Positions 14,901-21,650 of a stretch of DNA of 64,000 nt are shown one piece after another. The DNA comes from Phycisphaera sp. (GTDB lineage Bacteria; Planctomycetota; Phycisphaerae; Phycisphaerales; UBA1924). Made by a program: the position numbers and the translations under genes. The notes below the pieces were generated by a model. That model saw only the letters and a list, made by a program, of their open reading frames with translations, did not search any database and was not told where the DNA came from. Positions within the stretch are counted from its first letter, which is position 1; the number at the start of each line of letters is the position of its first letter. Location of the stretch: positions 496,001 through 560,000 of the forward strand of contig JACKGZ010000001.1 of assembly GCA_020639255.1 (NCBI GenBank), in the 5' to 3' direction.

Positions 14901-16400
14901 TCACTTCCGCTTCTTGCGCTGCTTGAACTTCTTACTGCTGGACGAGCCCTTGGTTGAGCCCTTGGTGGACATCCCGGGCAGGCCCGACATGCCGGGCATC
15001 ATGCCCTCGAGCCCGCCGCCGGCCGCGAGGCGCTTGACCGCCCCGATCTTGCCGCCCGCGCCGAGGCTCGCCATTTGCTTGCTCATCTGGCTGACCATGC
15101 CGAACTGCTTGACGACTTGCCCGACGCGTGCCTGGTCGCCGCCGAAGCCCCTGGCGATGCGCCGCTTGCGGGAATTGTCGATGAGCTTGGGCTTGGCCCG
15201 CTCATCGGGCGTCATCGACTTGATCATCGCCTCGACGCGATCGAGTTCCTTCTCGTCGAACTCGACGTTCTTGAGCGCCTGCCCGACGCCCGGCAGCATG
15301 CCTAGCAGCTGCTTCATGGGCCCCATCCGGCGCAGCGTCTTGAGCTGCTTCAGGAAGTCGTCCATGGTCATCTCGCCCTTGGCCATCTTCTCCTGCAGGC
15401 GTTCGGCTTCCTCTTCGCTGACTTCCTGCTGCGCTTTCTCGACGAGGCTCAGGATGTCGCCCATGCCCAGGATGCGCCCGGCGATGCGCTCGGCGTTGAA
15501 CGCCTCGATCGCGCCGAGTGTTTCACCCGTGCCGATGAACCGGATCGGCGCGCCCGTCACTTCCTTGACACTGATCGCCGCGCCGCCGCGGGTGTCGGAA
15601 TCGAACTTGCTCAGGATGACGCCGTCGACCGTGAGCTTCTCGTGGAAGGCCTTGGCGCTGGTGACCGCGTCCTGCCCGGTCATTGCGTCGACGACGAGGA
15701 AGATCTGGTGCGGCTGGAGCGCCGTGTTCACGCTGCGCAGCTCGCCCATGAGCTCGTCGTTGATGTGCAGACGCCCGGCGGTATCGAGAATGAGTACGTC
15801 GACGTCCTTCTCACGCGCCGCCTTGAGCGCGTTCTGGCAGACTTTGACGGCCACGCCCACGGCCTTGCCGTACTCGTTGCACTTGTCGGGCTCGGCATAG
15901 AAGTGGACCTTCGCCTGGCCCGCCATGCCGTCGGCCTGCCTGGCGACGATCTCGAGCTGCTCGACCGCCGCGGGGCGTTGAAGGTCGGCGGCGCAGAGCA
16001 TGACGCTCCGTCCCTGTTTCTTGAGGAACGCCGCCAGCTTGCCGCAGGTCGTCGTTTTGCCCGAGCCCTGAAGCCCGCACATCATGACGACGGTGGGGCC
16101 CGGGGCGACCTTCATGATGCCCGGGTTCTCGCCCTGCCCGCCCAGGAACTCCACGAGTTGCTCGTGGACGATGCCGATCATCTCCTGCCCGGGCTTGAGG
16201 CTCTTGGTGACCTCACGCCCGACGGCCTCATGCATCACACGGTCGCAGAACGTCTTGACCACGTCGTACTGCACGTCGGCTTCGAGCAGCGCGGTCTCGA
16301 CCTCGGCCATCGCCTCGCGGACGTTGGCCTCGCTGATCTCGGCCTTGCCTGAGAGCTTGCGGAAGACGTTGTTGAAGCCGTCGGACAGTCGATCGAACAT
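14901..16400 (-). CDS. ffh: signal recognition particle protein Ffh
   Basis: GTPase of the signal recognition particle; with SRP RNA it binds hydrophobic signal sequences on nascent chains and docks to FtsY for membrane insertion. 499 residues with N domain (1-95), G domain with P-loop GLQGSGKTT (109-117), LILDTAGRLHIND and TGQDA motifs, RFIGTGE, then the Met-rich M domain. The RNA-binding helix-turn-helix reads RKRRIARGFGGDQARVGQVVKQF, where most bacteria have RIAxGSG. The tail is long, Gly/Met/Ser-rich and ends strongly basic (KKFKQRKKRK). It appears to be monocistronic. No SRP RNA gene was identified in the window. Confidence 0.97.
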   Translation of the reverse strand: MFDRLSDGFNNVFRKLSGKAEISEANVREAMAEVETALLEADVQYDVVKTFCDRVMHEAVGREVTKSLKPGQEMIGIVHEQLVEFLGGQGENPGIMKVAPGPTVVMMCGLQGSGKTTTCGKLAAFLKKQGRSVMLCAADLQRPAAVEQLEIVARQADGMAGQAKVHFYAEPDKCNEYGKAVGVAVKVCQNALKAAREKDVDVLILDTAGRLHINDELMGELRSVNTALQPHQIFLVVDAMTGQDAVTSAKAFHEKLTVDGVILSKFDSDTRGGAAISVKEVTGAPIRFIGTGETLGAIEAFNAERIAGRILGMGDILSLVEKAQQEVSEEEAERLQEKMAKGEMTMDDFLKQLKTLRRMGPMKQLLGMLPGVGQALKNVEFDEKELDRVEAMIKSMTPDERAKPKLIDNSRKRRIARGFGGDQARVGQVVKQFGMVSQMSKQMASLGAGGKIGAVKRLAAGGGLEGMMPGMSGLPGMSTKGSTKGSSSSKKFKQRKKRK

Positions 16401-16548
16401 GACACACCGCCCCGTGTTGGCGGGACGCTCCGGATAGGGATGTCATGGCTTGACCGCAGCCGAGGGAGCGTAGGCGATTGGGGCGGCAACGCCCCAGTGC
16501 GAAATCAAGACTCGCATCCGAATAAAGACCAAATTCAAATGAGCCCTA

Positions 16549-16577
16549 TTGACAAATTAATTTGTCAATGATACATT
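16549..16577 (+). promoter_or_regulatory. promoter overlapped by perfect 20-bp palindrome (operator)
   Basis: TTGACAAATT directly joined to its complement AATTTGTCAA (16549-16568). The left end is a consensus -35 hexamer TTGACA; TACATT (16572-16577) lies 17 bases further as -10. Initiation near 16584 would leave only a few bases before ATG 16587, so the message is nearly leaderless. The palindrome is likely the operator of the regulator it precedes. Confidence 0.7.
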
Positions 16578-16586
16578 GCACCCAGC

Positions 16587-17186
16587 ATGGAACTCTGCGT
16601 CATAGACGACCCCGCGACGGCCACGGTGGCTCTTGATCCGGTGAGAAACCGCCTGCTGTCGGAGCTCGGCTCGCCCGCCTCCGCTGCGTCGCTCGCCGAG
16701 CGTTTGGATCTGCCGCGTCAGAAGGTGAACTACCACCTGCGAACGCTCGAAGCCCACGGGCTTGTCCGGGTGGAGAGCGAGAAACAGTGGGGCGGGCTCA
16801 CCGAGCGGAGGATGGTGGCGACAGCTTCCTCGTACGTCGTCTCGCCCGGCGCGCTCGGCCTTGTGGCTGTAGATCCGGCAAAGGAAGTGGATCGCCTCTC
16901 GGCGAGCTATGTCGTCGCATTGGCTGCCCGTGCGGTCCGCGAAGTCGGGCAACTGCTCGGGGTTGCCAAGGCACGCAACAAGCGACTCGCGACGCTCTCC
17001 ATCGATACCGAGGTGAGATTCCGCTCCGCGGAAGAGAGAGCCGCGTTCAGCAGCGAGCTCACGACTGCCATTTTAGAACTCGTCGCTCGCTATCACGACG
17101 AATCCGCACCGGGCGGGCGTCGACATCGATTGGTCACGGTGGCGTACCCCACACCCGTGGATCCTCAGGGAAAGGAAACGAAGTGA
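16587..17186 (+). CDS. ArsR-type winged-helix transcriptional regulator
   Basis: DNA-binding regulator. The N-terminal 85 residues are a winged helix: DPVRNRLLSELGSPASAASLAERLDLPRQKVNYHLRTLEAHGLVRVESEKQ, the usual ArsR/helix-turn-helix-20 pattern; a C-terminal region of about 110 residues (about 88-199) has no metal-binding Cys pairs. It overlaps the downstream SRPBCC gene by 4 bases (GTGA). ArsR-type regulator plus SRPBCC/AHSA1 protein is a common bacterial pairing. The perfect palindrome overlapping its promoter suggests negative autoregulation of the pair. Ligand unknown. Confidence 0.85.
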   Translation: MELCVIDDPATATVALDPVRNRLLSELGSPASAASLAERLDLPRQKVNYHLRTLEAHGLVRVESEKQWGGLTERRMVATASSYVVSPGALGLVAVDPAKEVDRLSASYVVALAARAVREVGQLLGVAKARNKRLATLSIDTEVRFRSAEERAAFSSELTTAILELVARYHDESAPGGRRHRLVTVAYPTPVDPQGKETK

Positions 17187-17989
17187 GTATCAAGAAGGAA
17201 CCATCCGGGCGCCGGTCGGTGCAGGTCGAGGTCGAAGTCCCCGGAACGCCCGAGGAAGTGTGGAACGCGATCGCCACCGGTCCAGGCGTTTCGTCGTGGT
17301 TTGTCCCCACGCAGATGGAAGAATGTCAGGGCGGCGAGATCATGTCCAATTTCGGACCGGGCATGGACTGTCCCGCGAAGATCACCTCGTGGGAAGCCAC
17401 GAAACGCTTCGTCGCTGAGAGCACGATGGGCCCTCCCGGCTCGCCGACCGTCGCGACGGAGTGGACCGTCGAGGCTCGCGAGGGTGGGAAGTGTCTCGTG
17501 CGCGTTGTGCACAGCCTGTTTGCGAGCACGGATGACTGGGACAACCAGCTCGACGGCCTCGAGAAGGGCTGGCCGGCGATCTTCCGCGTGCTCCGTCGGC
17601 GCCTCGAAACTTTCAGGGGCGTGGAGTGCGCGGCGATGCAGTTCGTCAGCTTCGCGAGCGATTCCGCCGAGAAAGTCTGGGAGAAAATGGGCGGCCAGCT
17701 CGGGCTTCTGAACATCAAAGAGGGAGAGACATGGACCGCTCCAGACGCGTTCCCGCGCATGGCCGGCGTGTCGATGGGAGACGGCATGCTCCCGAGCACC
17801 GTGCTCATTGCACTCGAATCGCCAGTGCCCGGAACGGCGTACATCGGGATCTTCCCCTGCGGTGGGATGGCGATGGCCTACATGGGAATTTATCTCTACG
17901 GCGACAACGCGCAGTCGGCCGTCGAGCATGACGAACCGATCTGGCAGGCATGGCTGGACAACCTGCTCCCGGCGCCGCAGATGGGCTAA
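17183..17989 (+). CDS. SRPBCC (AHSA1-like) domain protein
   Basis: START/SRPBCC-fold protein with a hydrophobic ligand cavity; function not known. GTG start in a GTGA overlap with the upstream regulator; the same frame is open further upstream but only within that gene. 268 residues. The N-terminal half (about 8-145) is AHSA1-like: VEVEVPGTPEEVWNAIATGPGVSSWFVPT, KITSWEATKRFVAEST, ATEWTVEAREGGKCLVRVVHSLF, DGLEKGWPAIFRVLRRRLE. The second half (about 150-268) may be a diverged repeat or a separate domain (FASDSAEKVWEKMGGQLGLL). Likely cytoplasmic and controlled with the regulator. Confidence 0.85.
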   Translation: MSIKKEPSGRRSVQVEVEVPGTPEEVWNAIATGPGVSSWFVPTQMEECQGGEIMSNFGPGMDCPAKITSWEATKRFVAESTMGPPGSPTVATEWTVEAREGGKCLVRVVHSLFASTDDWDNQLDGLEKGWPAIFRVLRRRLETFRGVECAAMQFVSFASDSAEKVWEKMGGQLGLLNIKEGETWTAPDAFPRMAGVSMGDGMLPSTVLIALESPVPGTAYIGIFPCGGMAMAYMGIYLYGDNAQSAVEHDEPIWQAWLDNLLPAPQMG

Positions 17990-18011
17990 TTAACCAAGAA
18001 ATTATTGTGAT

Positions 18012-18059
18012 ACAACGGCTCGGGTCGTGCATGAATGTGCACAACTCGGGCCGTTGTTT
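18012..18059 (+). terminator. intrinsic terminator of the ArsR-SRPBCC operon
   Basis: ACAACGGCTCGGGT (18012-18025) pairs with ACTCGGGCCGTTGT (about 18044-18057) with two G-U pairs; the apex holds GTGCA/TGCAC. TTT follows. It sits 22 bases past the SRPBCC stop and before the converging ThuA gene. Confidence 0.75.
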
Positions 18060-18083
18060 CAGTGGGTGCGAAGCATTTGGGTA

Positions 18084-18830
18084 TCAGTCCTCTTCACCCA
18101 GCACCCACGCCAGCCCGCCCTCGAGGTGCCGGACGAAGTCGGGCTCGGTGAAGGACTCACTGGTGTGCCCGCCGCCCGTGTAGAAGCTGCGCCCGCCGTC
18201 GTACTCGTGGCACCAGGCGATGGGGTGTGAGTCGCCCATCGTCGCGCCCTCGTAGGTCGTCTCGTCGAGGGCGAGCAGCTTGCTCACTTCGTCGGCGGGC
18301 ATGCTGCGGTAGTCGTACCACTCGTCCGTGCGGACCCAGTGCGCGCCGAGGTGCTTCGTCGAGGGGTGATGTTGGTCGAGGACGTGGATCGTCGCCTCCT
18401 GGATGCTCGGGTGGCTCTTGAATTGGGCGCCGACGAGGCTCGCGTACCAGGGCCAGTCGTACTCCGTGTCGGCAGCCGCGTGGATGCCCATGTACCCCTT
18501 GCCCGAATGGATGAACTTCTCGAACGCCTCCTGCTGCGCGCCGTCGAGCACATCGCCCGTTGTGCTCAGGAAGACAACCGCGTCGTACTCGGCGAGCCCC
18601 GTCTCTGTGAAGACCCCCGAGTCCTCCGTCGCGTCGACGCTCCAGCCGCGGGACTCACCGATCTTGCGCATCGCTTCGACTCCATCCGGGATCGAGCCGT
18701 GCCGGAAGCCGGCGGTCTTTGAAAAGACCAGCACCCGGTGCGTGGGCTCGTCTGCACGCTTGGGCGCAGGCGACCAGGCAAGGACTGGGAGAGTGATGAC
18801 AACGGCGGCGAGAATGTGGGACAGCTTCAT
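18084..18830 (-). CDS. secreted ThuA-like domain protein
   Basis: ThuA/trehalose-utilisation-type protein with a class I glutamine amidotransferase-like fold; planctomycetes carry many exported copies, thought to act on sugars, but the reaction is not established. 248 residues: signal peptide (MKLSHILAAVVITLPVLAWS), then VLVFSKTAGFRHGSIPDGVEAM, EYDAVVFLSTTGDVL, GKGYMGIHAAADTEYDWPWY, GAQFKSHP, and the end region GGRSFYTGGGHTSESF. These are the family blocks in order. It lies 9 bases downstream of polX on the same strand and could be cotranscribed. Confidence 0.88.
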   Translation of the reverse strand: MKLSHILAAVVITLPVLAWSPAPKRADEPTHRVLVFSKTAGFRHGSIPDGVEAMRKIGESRGWSVDATEDSGVFTETGLAEYDAVVFLSTTGDVLDGAQQEAFEKFIHSGKGYMGIHAAADTEYDWPWYASLVGAQFKSHPSIQEATIHVLDQHHPSTKHLGAHWVRTDEWYDYRSMPADEVSKLLALDETTYEGATMGDSHPIAWCHEYDGGRSFYTGGGHTSESFTEPDFVRHLEGGLAWVLGEED

Positions 18831-18839
18831 GCCGCCAGC

Positions 18840-20630
18840 TTAGCGTTTCTTCTTGAGCCAGTTGTGGAGTTTCTTCGCGGCCCACGCGTTCACGCACAGC
18901 TCGGGCGTGAGCCACCCGCGACGGGCGGTTGCAATGCCAAATCGCAGGTTGTCGAAGTCCTCGGGGGCGTGGTCGTCGCAGTCGATGGCAATCTTGCAAC
19001 CCGCCTCGACGGCTGCCCGGACGTGCGTGTCACGGAGGTCGAGGCGCATCCAGTGGGCGTTGATCTCCAAGGCCGTGTCGTGTTCCACAGCCGCAGCGAT
19101 GATCTCATCCATCGCGGGCTCGAGCCCCTTGCGCCGGTTGATGAGCCTGCCCGTCGGGTGCCCGATGATGTTCACGTGCGGGTGCTCGATCGCCTTGAGC
19201 AGCCGCTTGGTGGCGGTCTTCGTGTCCTGCGAGAGAGCCGCGTGCGGACTTGCGACGACGATGTCGAGCCACGCGAGGATCTCGTCGTCGTAATCGAGCG
19301 ACCCGTCGGCGAGGATGTCGACCTCCGAGCCCGCCAAGATCGTGATCTTCTTTCCGAAGTGCTTTCGGGCTTCTTCGATCTCGTCGCGCTGGGCGCGGAG
19401 ACGCTCGACGGACAGCCCGCCCGCCTGCGCGCTCGACTTGCTGTGGTCCGTGACAGCGATCGTGTGGAAGCCGCGATCGATCGCGCACTGGATGAGTTCG
19501 GTGAGGCTCATGACGCCGTCGGACGCGGTCGTGTGCGCATGCAGGTCGCTCTTGATGTCCGCCAGCTCGATGAATCCGGGCGTTTCTACGAGGTCGAGTT
19601 CGCCCGCGTCCTCGCGGATTTCGGGCGGGATGTAGGGCAGCCCGAGCTTGGTGTAAACCGCCTCTTCCGTCTTGGCCGCGACGGCCTTCACGCCCCGGCT
19701 CTGGGGCGACTCGGTCGTCGATTTGTCGTCGGGGAAGAGGCCGTACTCGTTGAGCGTCATGCCCTTCTTGAGCGCCCGCTCGCGAAGGCGGACGTTGTGC
19801 TCCTTGGAGCCCGTGAAGTACATGAGAGCCGCGCCGAAGCTGGCGTCGGGGACGATCTTGAGGTCGGCGCCCACGGTGGGGGGCGTTTTGCCGTCGGATT
19901 TCCAGCGTCCCGAGTTCCCATCCACGACGATGCGCACCGAGCACTTGCTCTCGCCCCGCGCGATGACGCGTTCGACGTCGTCGGCCTCACAAAAAGCCTC
20001 AGCAACTTCTTCGGGTTTGGTGGTCGAGACGAGGATGTCGATGTCCCCGATCGTGTCCTTGCCCCGGCGCATCGAGCCGGCAAACGCGCACTGCTTGACA
20101 CCCTTGACCTTCTTGAGGCGCTCGACGATCGCCTCGGCGATCGGGGTCGCGATACCGAGCGCGAGGCGTTCGTTCGACTTGGAGGCAAACGTCAACGCGG
20201 CCTTGATGTTCTCGACCGTTTTCTCGCCCATGCGAGGCAGCGTGAGGATCGAGCCGTCGTCGATGGCCTTCTTGAGCCCCGCCCTGTCCGTGATGCCAAG
20301 ATCCTGCCACATCAATCGCACGGTCTTGGGCCCAAGCCCCTGGATGTCCAGGACGTTGGCGAGCCCGGCGGGGACTTCCTTGCGGAGGTCTTCGAGTTCC
20401 TCGATCGAGCCCGAGTCGGCGAGTTCGCGGATGACCGAGGCGATGCCCATGCCGATGCCGTCGATCGCGATCAGATCCTTCTCATCGAGCGAACTGAGAT
20501 CCTTGGTCTGCGATTCGACCGCTCGGGCGGCCCGCGCGAAGGCGTTCACCCGGAACTTGTTGGCGCCCGTCAGCTCGAGGAGCGTCGCTATCTCGTCGAG
20601 TCGGCTGTGAAGATCTGCGTTGAAGCCCAT
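18840..20630 (-). CDS. polX: DNA polymerase/3'-5' exonuclease PolX
   Basis: Family X gap-filling DNA polymerase with a PHP nuclease domain, for base-excision and break repair. 596 residues. N-terminal helix-hairpin-helix segments (DEKDLIAIDGIGMGIASVI, LDIQGLGPKTVRLMWQDLGI, LPRMGEKTVENIKAAL), palm domain with GSMRRGKDTIGDIDILVST carrying the catalytic DxD, fingers and thumb with TGSKEHNVRLRERALKKGMTLNEYGLF, then the PHP domain from about 350: SDLHAHTTASDG, AVTDHSKS, GSEVDILADGSLDY, HAALSQ, IIGHPTGRLI and INAHWMRLDL with metal-binding His and Asp present. Both activities therefore look intact. Confidence 0.96.
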   Translation of the reverse strand: MGFNADLHSRLDEIATLLELTGANKFRVNAFARAARAVESQTKDLSSLDEKDLIAIDGIGMGIASVIRELADSGSIEELEDLRKEVPAGLANVLDIQGLGPKTVRLMWQDLGITDRAGLKKAIDDGSILTLPRMGEKTVENIKAALTFASKSNERLALGIATPIAEAIVERLKKVKGVKQCAFAGSMRRGKDTIGDIDILVSTTKPEEVAEAFCEADDVERVIARGESKCSVRIVVDGNSGRWKSDGKTPPTVGADLKIVPDASFGAALMYFTGSKEHNVRLRERALKKGMTLNEYGLFPDDKSTTESPQSRGVKAVAAKTEEAVYTKLGLPYIPPEIREDAGELDLVETPGFIELADIKSDLHAHTTASDGVMSLTELIQCAIDRGFHTIAVTDHSKSSAQAGGLSVERLRAQRDEIEEARKHFGKKITILAGSEVDILADGSLDYDDEILAWLDIVVASPHAALSQDTKTATKRLLKAIEHPHVNIIGHPTGRLINRRKGLEPAMDEIIAAAVEHDTALEINAHWMRLDLRDTHVRAAVEAGCKIAIDCDDHAPEDFDNLRFGIATARRGWLTPELCVNAWAAKKLHNWLKKKR

Positions 20631-20663
20631 ATGGGATGGTAGCTGGGGTGCCTGAGAGCGATT

Positions 20664-20924
20664 TCATGCGTCAGAAGAGCCGTCAGAGGCGGGCTGATCT
20701 GAGCCGTACTGCCGGACGATCTCCGCCTCGACTGATTCGATGACCGCGAGGCGTTCCTCTTCGGGAATGAGGATCAGGGCCGCGACCCAGCGCCGGGCGA
20801 GTTCGGGCCCGATGGGTTTGAGGAGGTCAACCAGCAATCTGAGATGATCGCTGGGTGAGAGCGCCCCCGATGGCCCTGGCTCGGGCATCGGCTTGGGTTC
20901 CTTGAGCAGGGGCTCCTGTTCCAT
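20664..20924 (-). CDS. short hypothetical protein
   Basis: Not recognised. 86 residues; Pro/Glu-rich start (EPLLKEPKPMPEPGPSG) and a helical, mildly hydrophobic middle (SDHLRLLVDLLKPIGPELARRWVAALILIPEEERLAVIESVEAEIV), no Cys or signal. GGAG lies 6 bases before the ATG, which supports translation. Its first 98 bases overlap the 3' end of the upstream CI-like regulator in another frame, so the two are probably translationally coupled. The tight pairing suggests a joint function, perhaps a partner or modulator of the regulator; that is inference. Confidence 0.6.
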   Translation of the reverse strand: MEQEPLLKEPKPMPEPGPSGALSPSDHLRLLVDLLKPIGPELARRWVAALILIPEEERLAVIESVEAEIVRQYGSDQPASDGSSDA

Positions 20925-21315
20925 CGCTCACTCCATGAGCCACCACCCCTCGGCCACGGACGCGGACATCGAGCCCCTGGACGAAGAGCTCCAGCCGATC
21001 GAGGCGGTCGCTCAGTGTGTCCAGCGTACCAGCAATCGCCGCCAGAAGCTCCCCCGGGTTGGCGTGCTGGAGAGCGTGATTCTTGGCGTCGGCGGCCTTC
21101 ATGGGCCCCTCGCCCGTGAGGAGCCACTGCCCGCTGATCGAGAGCGCCGAGCACAGCGCCATCACGAAATCGACGCTCGGGGACTGACCCTGCAGGTACC
21201 GCCGGACGGTCTCGGGGTGGGTGTTGGTGATCTCTCCAACTCGGCGATAGGTGCGGTCACCGACCGCGGCCAGGAGTCGCTCGTGCAGGGGTGAGACGGC
21301 TTCGATCGTCGCCAC
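20827..21315 (-). CDS. CI-repressor-like helix-turn-helix regulator
   Basis: Small DNA-binding protein, 162 residues. GTG 21315 was chosen because GGAGG lies 8 bases upstream; the frame stays open to 21531 but without family features. Residues about 10-70 (LHERLLAAVGDRTYRRVGEITNTHPETVRRYLQGQSPSVDFVMALCSALSISGQWLLTGEGP) form the helix-turn-helix typical of phage CI-type repressors, with the characteristic end WLLTGEG. A coiled-coil-like stretch (LAAIAGTLDTLSDRLDRLELFVQGL) may dimerise it. No peptidase domain follows, so this is not a LexA-type self-cleaving repressor. Direct repeats upstream (21343-21480) are candidate operators. No phage genes are nearby. Confidence 0.75.
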   Translation of the reverse strand: MATIEAVSPLHERLLAAVGDRTYRRVGEITNTHPETVRRYLQGQSPSVDFVMALCSALSISGQWLLTGEGPMKAADAKNHALQHANPGELLAAIAGTLDTLSDRLDRLELFVQGLDVRVRGRGVVAHGVSDGTGAPAQGTQADARARAIGGALTQRSSQIAG

Positions 21316-21342
21316 GCTGGATTCCTCCGGAACAAGAGGGAA

Positions 21343-21480
21343 ATCAACACAAGTCTGAGTGAGTCTACCAGCTTTTCGGTCGCCGGCCGGTCTCTCTGCA
21401 TGTTCTGTCCGGTATCGAATCGTGCAACTGACAGCCAGAAGTAGGCTCCGAAGTACGAATAAACACAAATCCGAGTGTGA
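21343..21480. repeat. pair of operator-like direct repeats
   Basis: AATCAACACAAGTCTGAGTGAG (about 21342-21363) and AATAAACACAAATCCGAGTGTG (about 21458-21479) match at most positions. They lie upstream of the CI-like gene, the nearer copy about 30 bases before its start. A third partial copy occurs inverted at 21500-21512 (TTTGTGTCCGA). Likely binding sites for the regulator, by position. Confidence 0.45.
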
Positions 21481-21561
21481 TTGTTCAATAGGATGTTTGA
21501 GTTTGTGTCCGATCCTCTCGCAGGCACTCAAATGCTGTGCGAAGCCAAGTTTGGGCGACGA

Positions 21562-21608
21562 AGAAAGAAAAACTTGGCGACACCACCTGTTGATGTGGGT
21601 GCTGTTGC
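21562..21608 (-). terminator. intrinsic terminator of recG
   Basis: On the minus strand GCAACAGCACC pairs with GGTGGTGTCGC (two mismatches) around loop CACATCAACA, followed by CAAG and TTTTTCTTTCTT. It begins about 43 bases after the recG stop. Confidence 0.6.
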
Positions 21609-21650
21609 GTGTGTATCACGCAGCGATTGCCTATAGCGGCAAGGCGCAAC

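Noticed and set aside
18738..20642. A 634-codon + strand open frame opposite polX
   Set aside because: Composition is that of an antisense shadow (Arg, Val, Leu, Asp in a high-G+C gene) and polX on the other strand is intact with all motifs.
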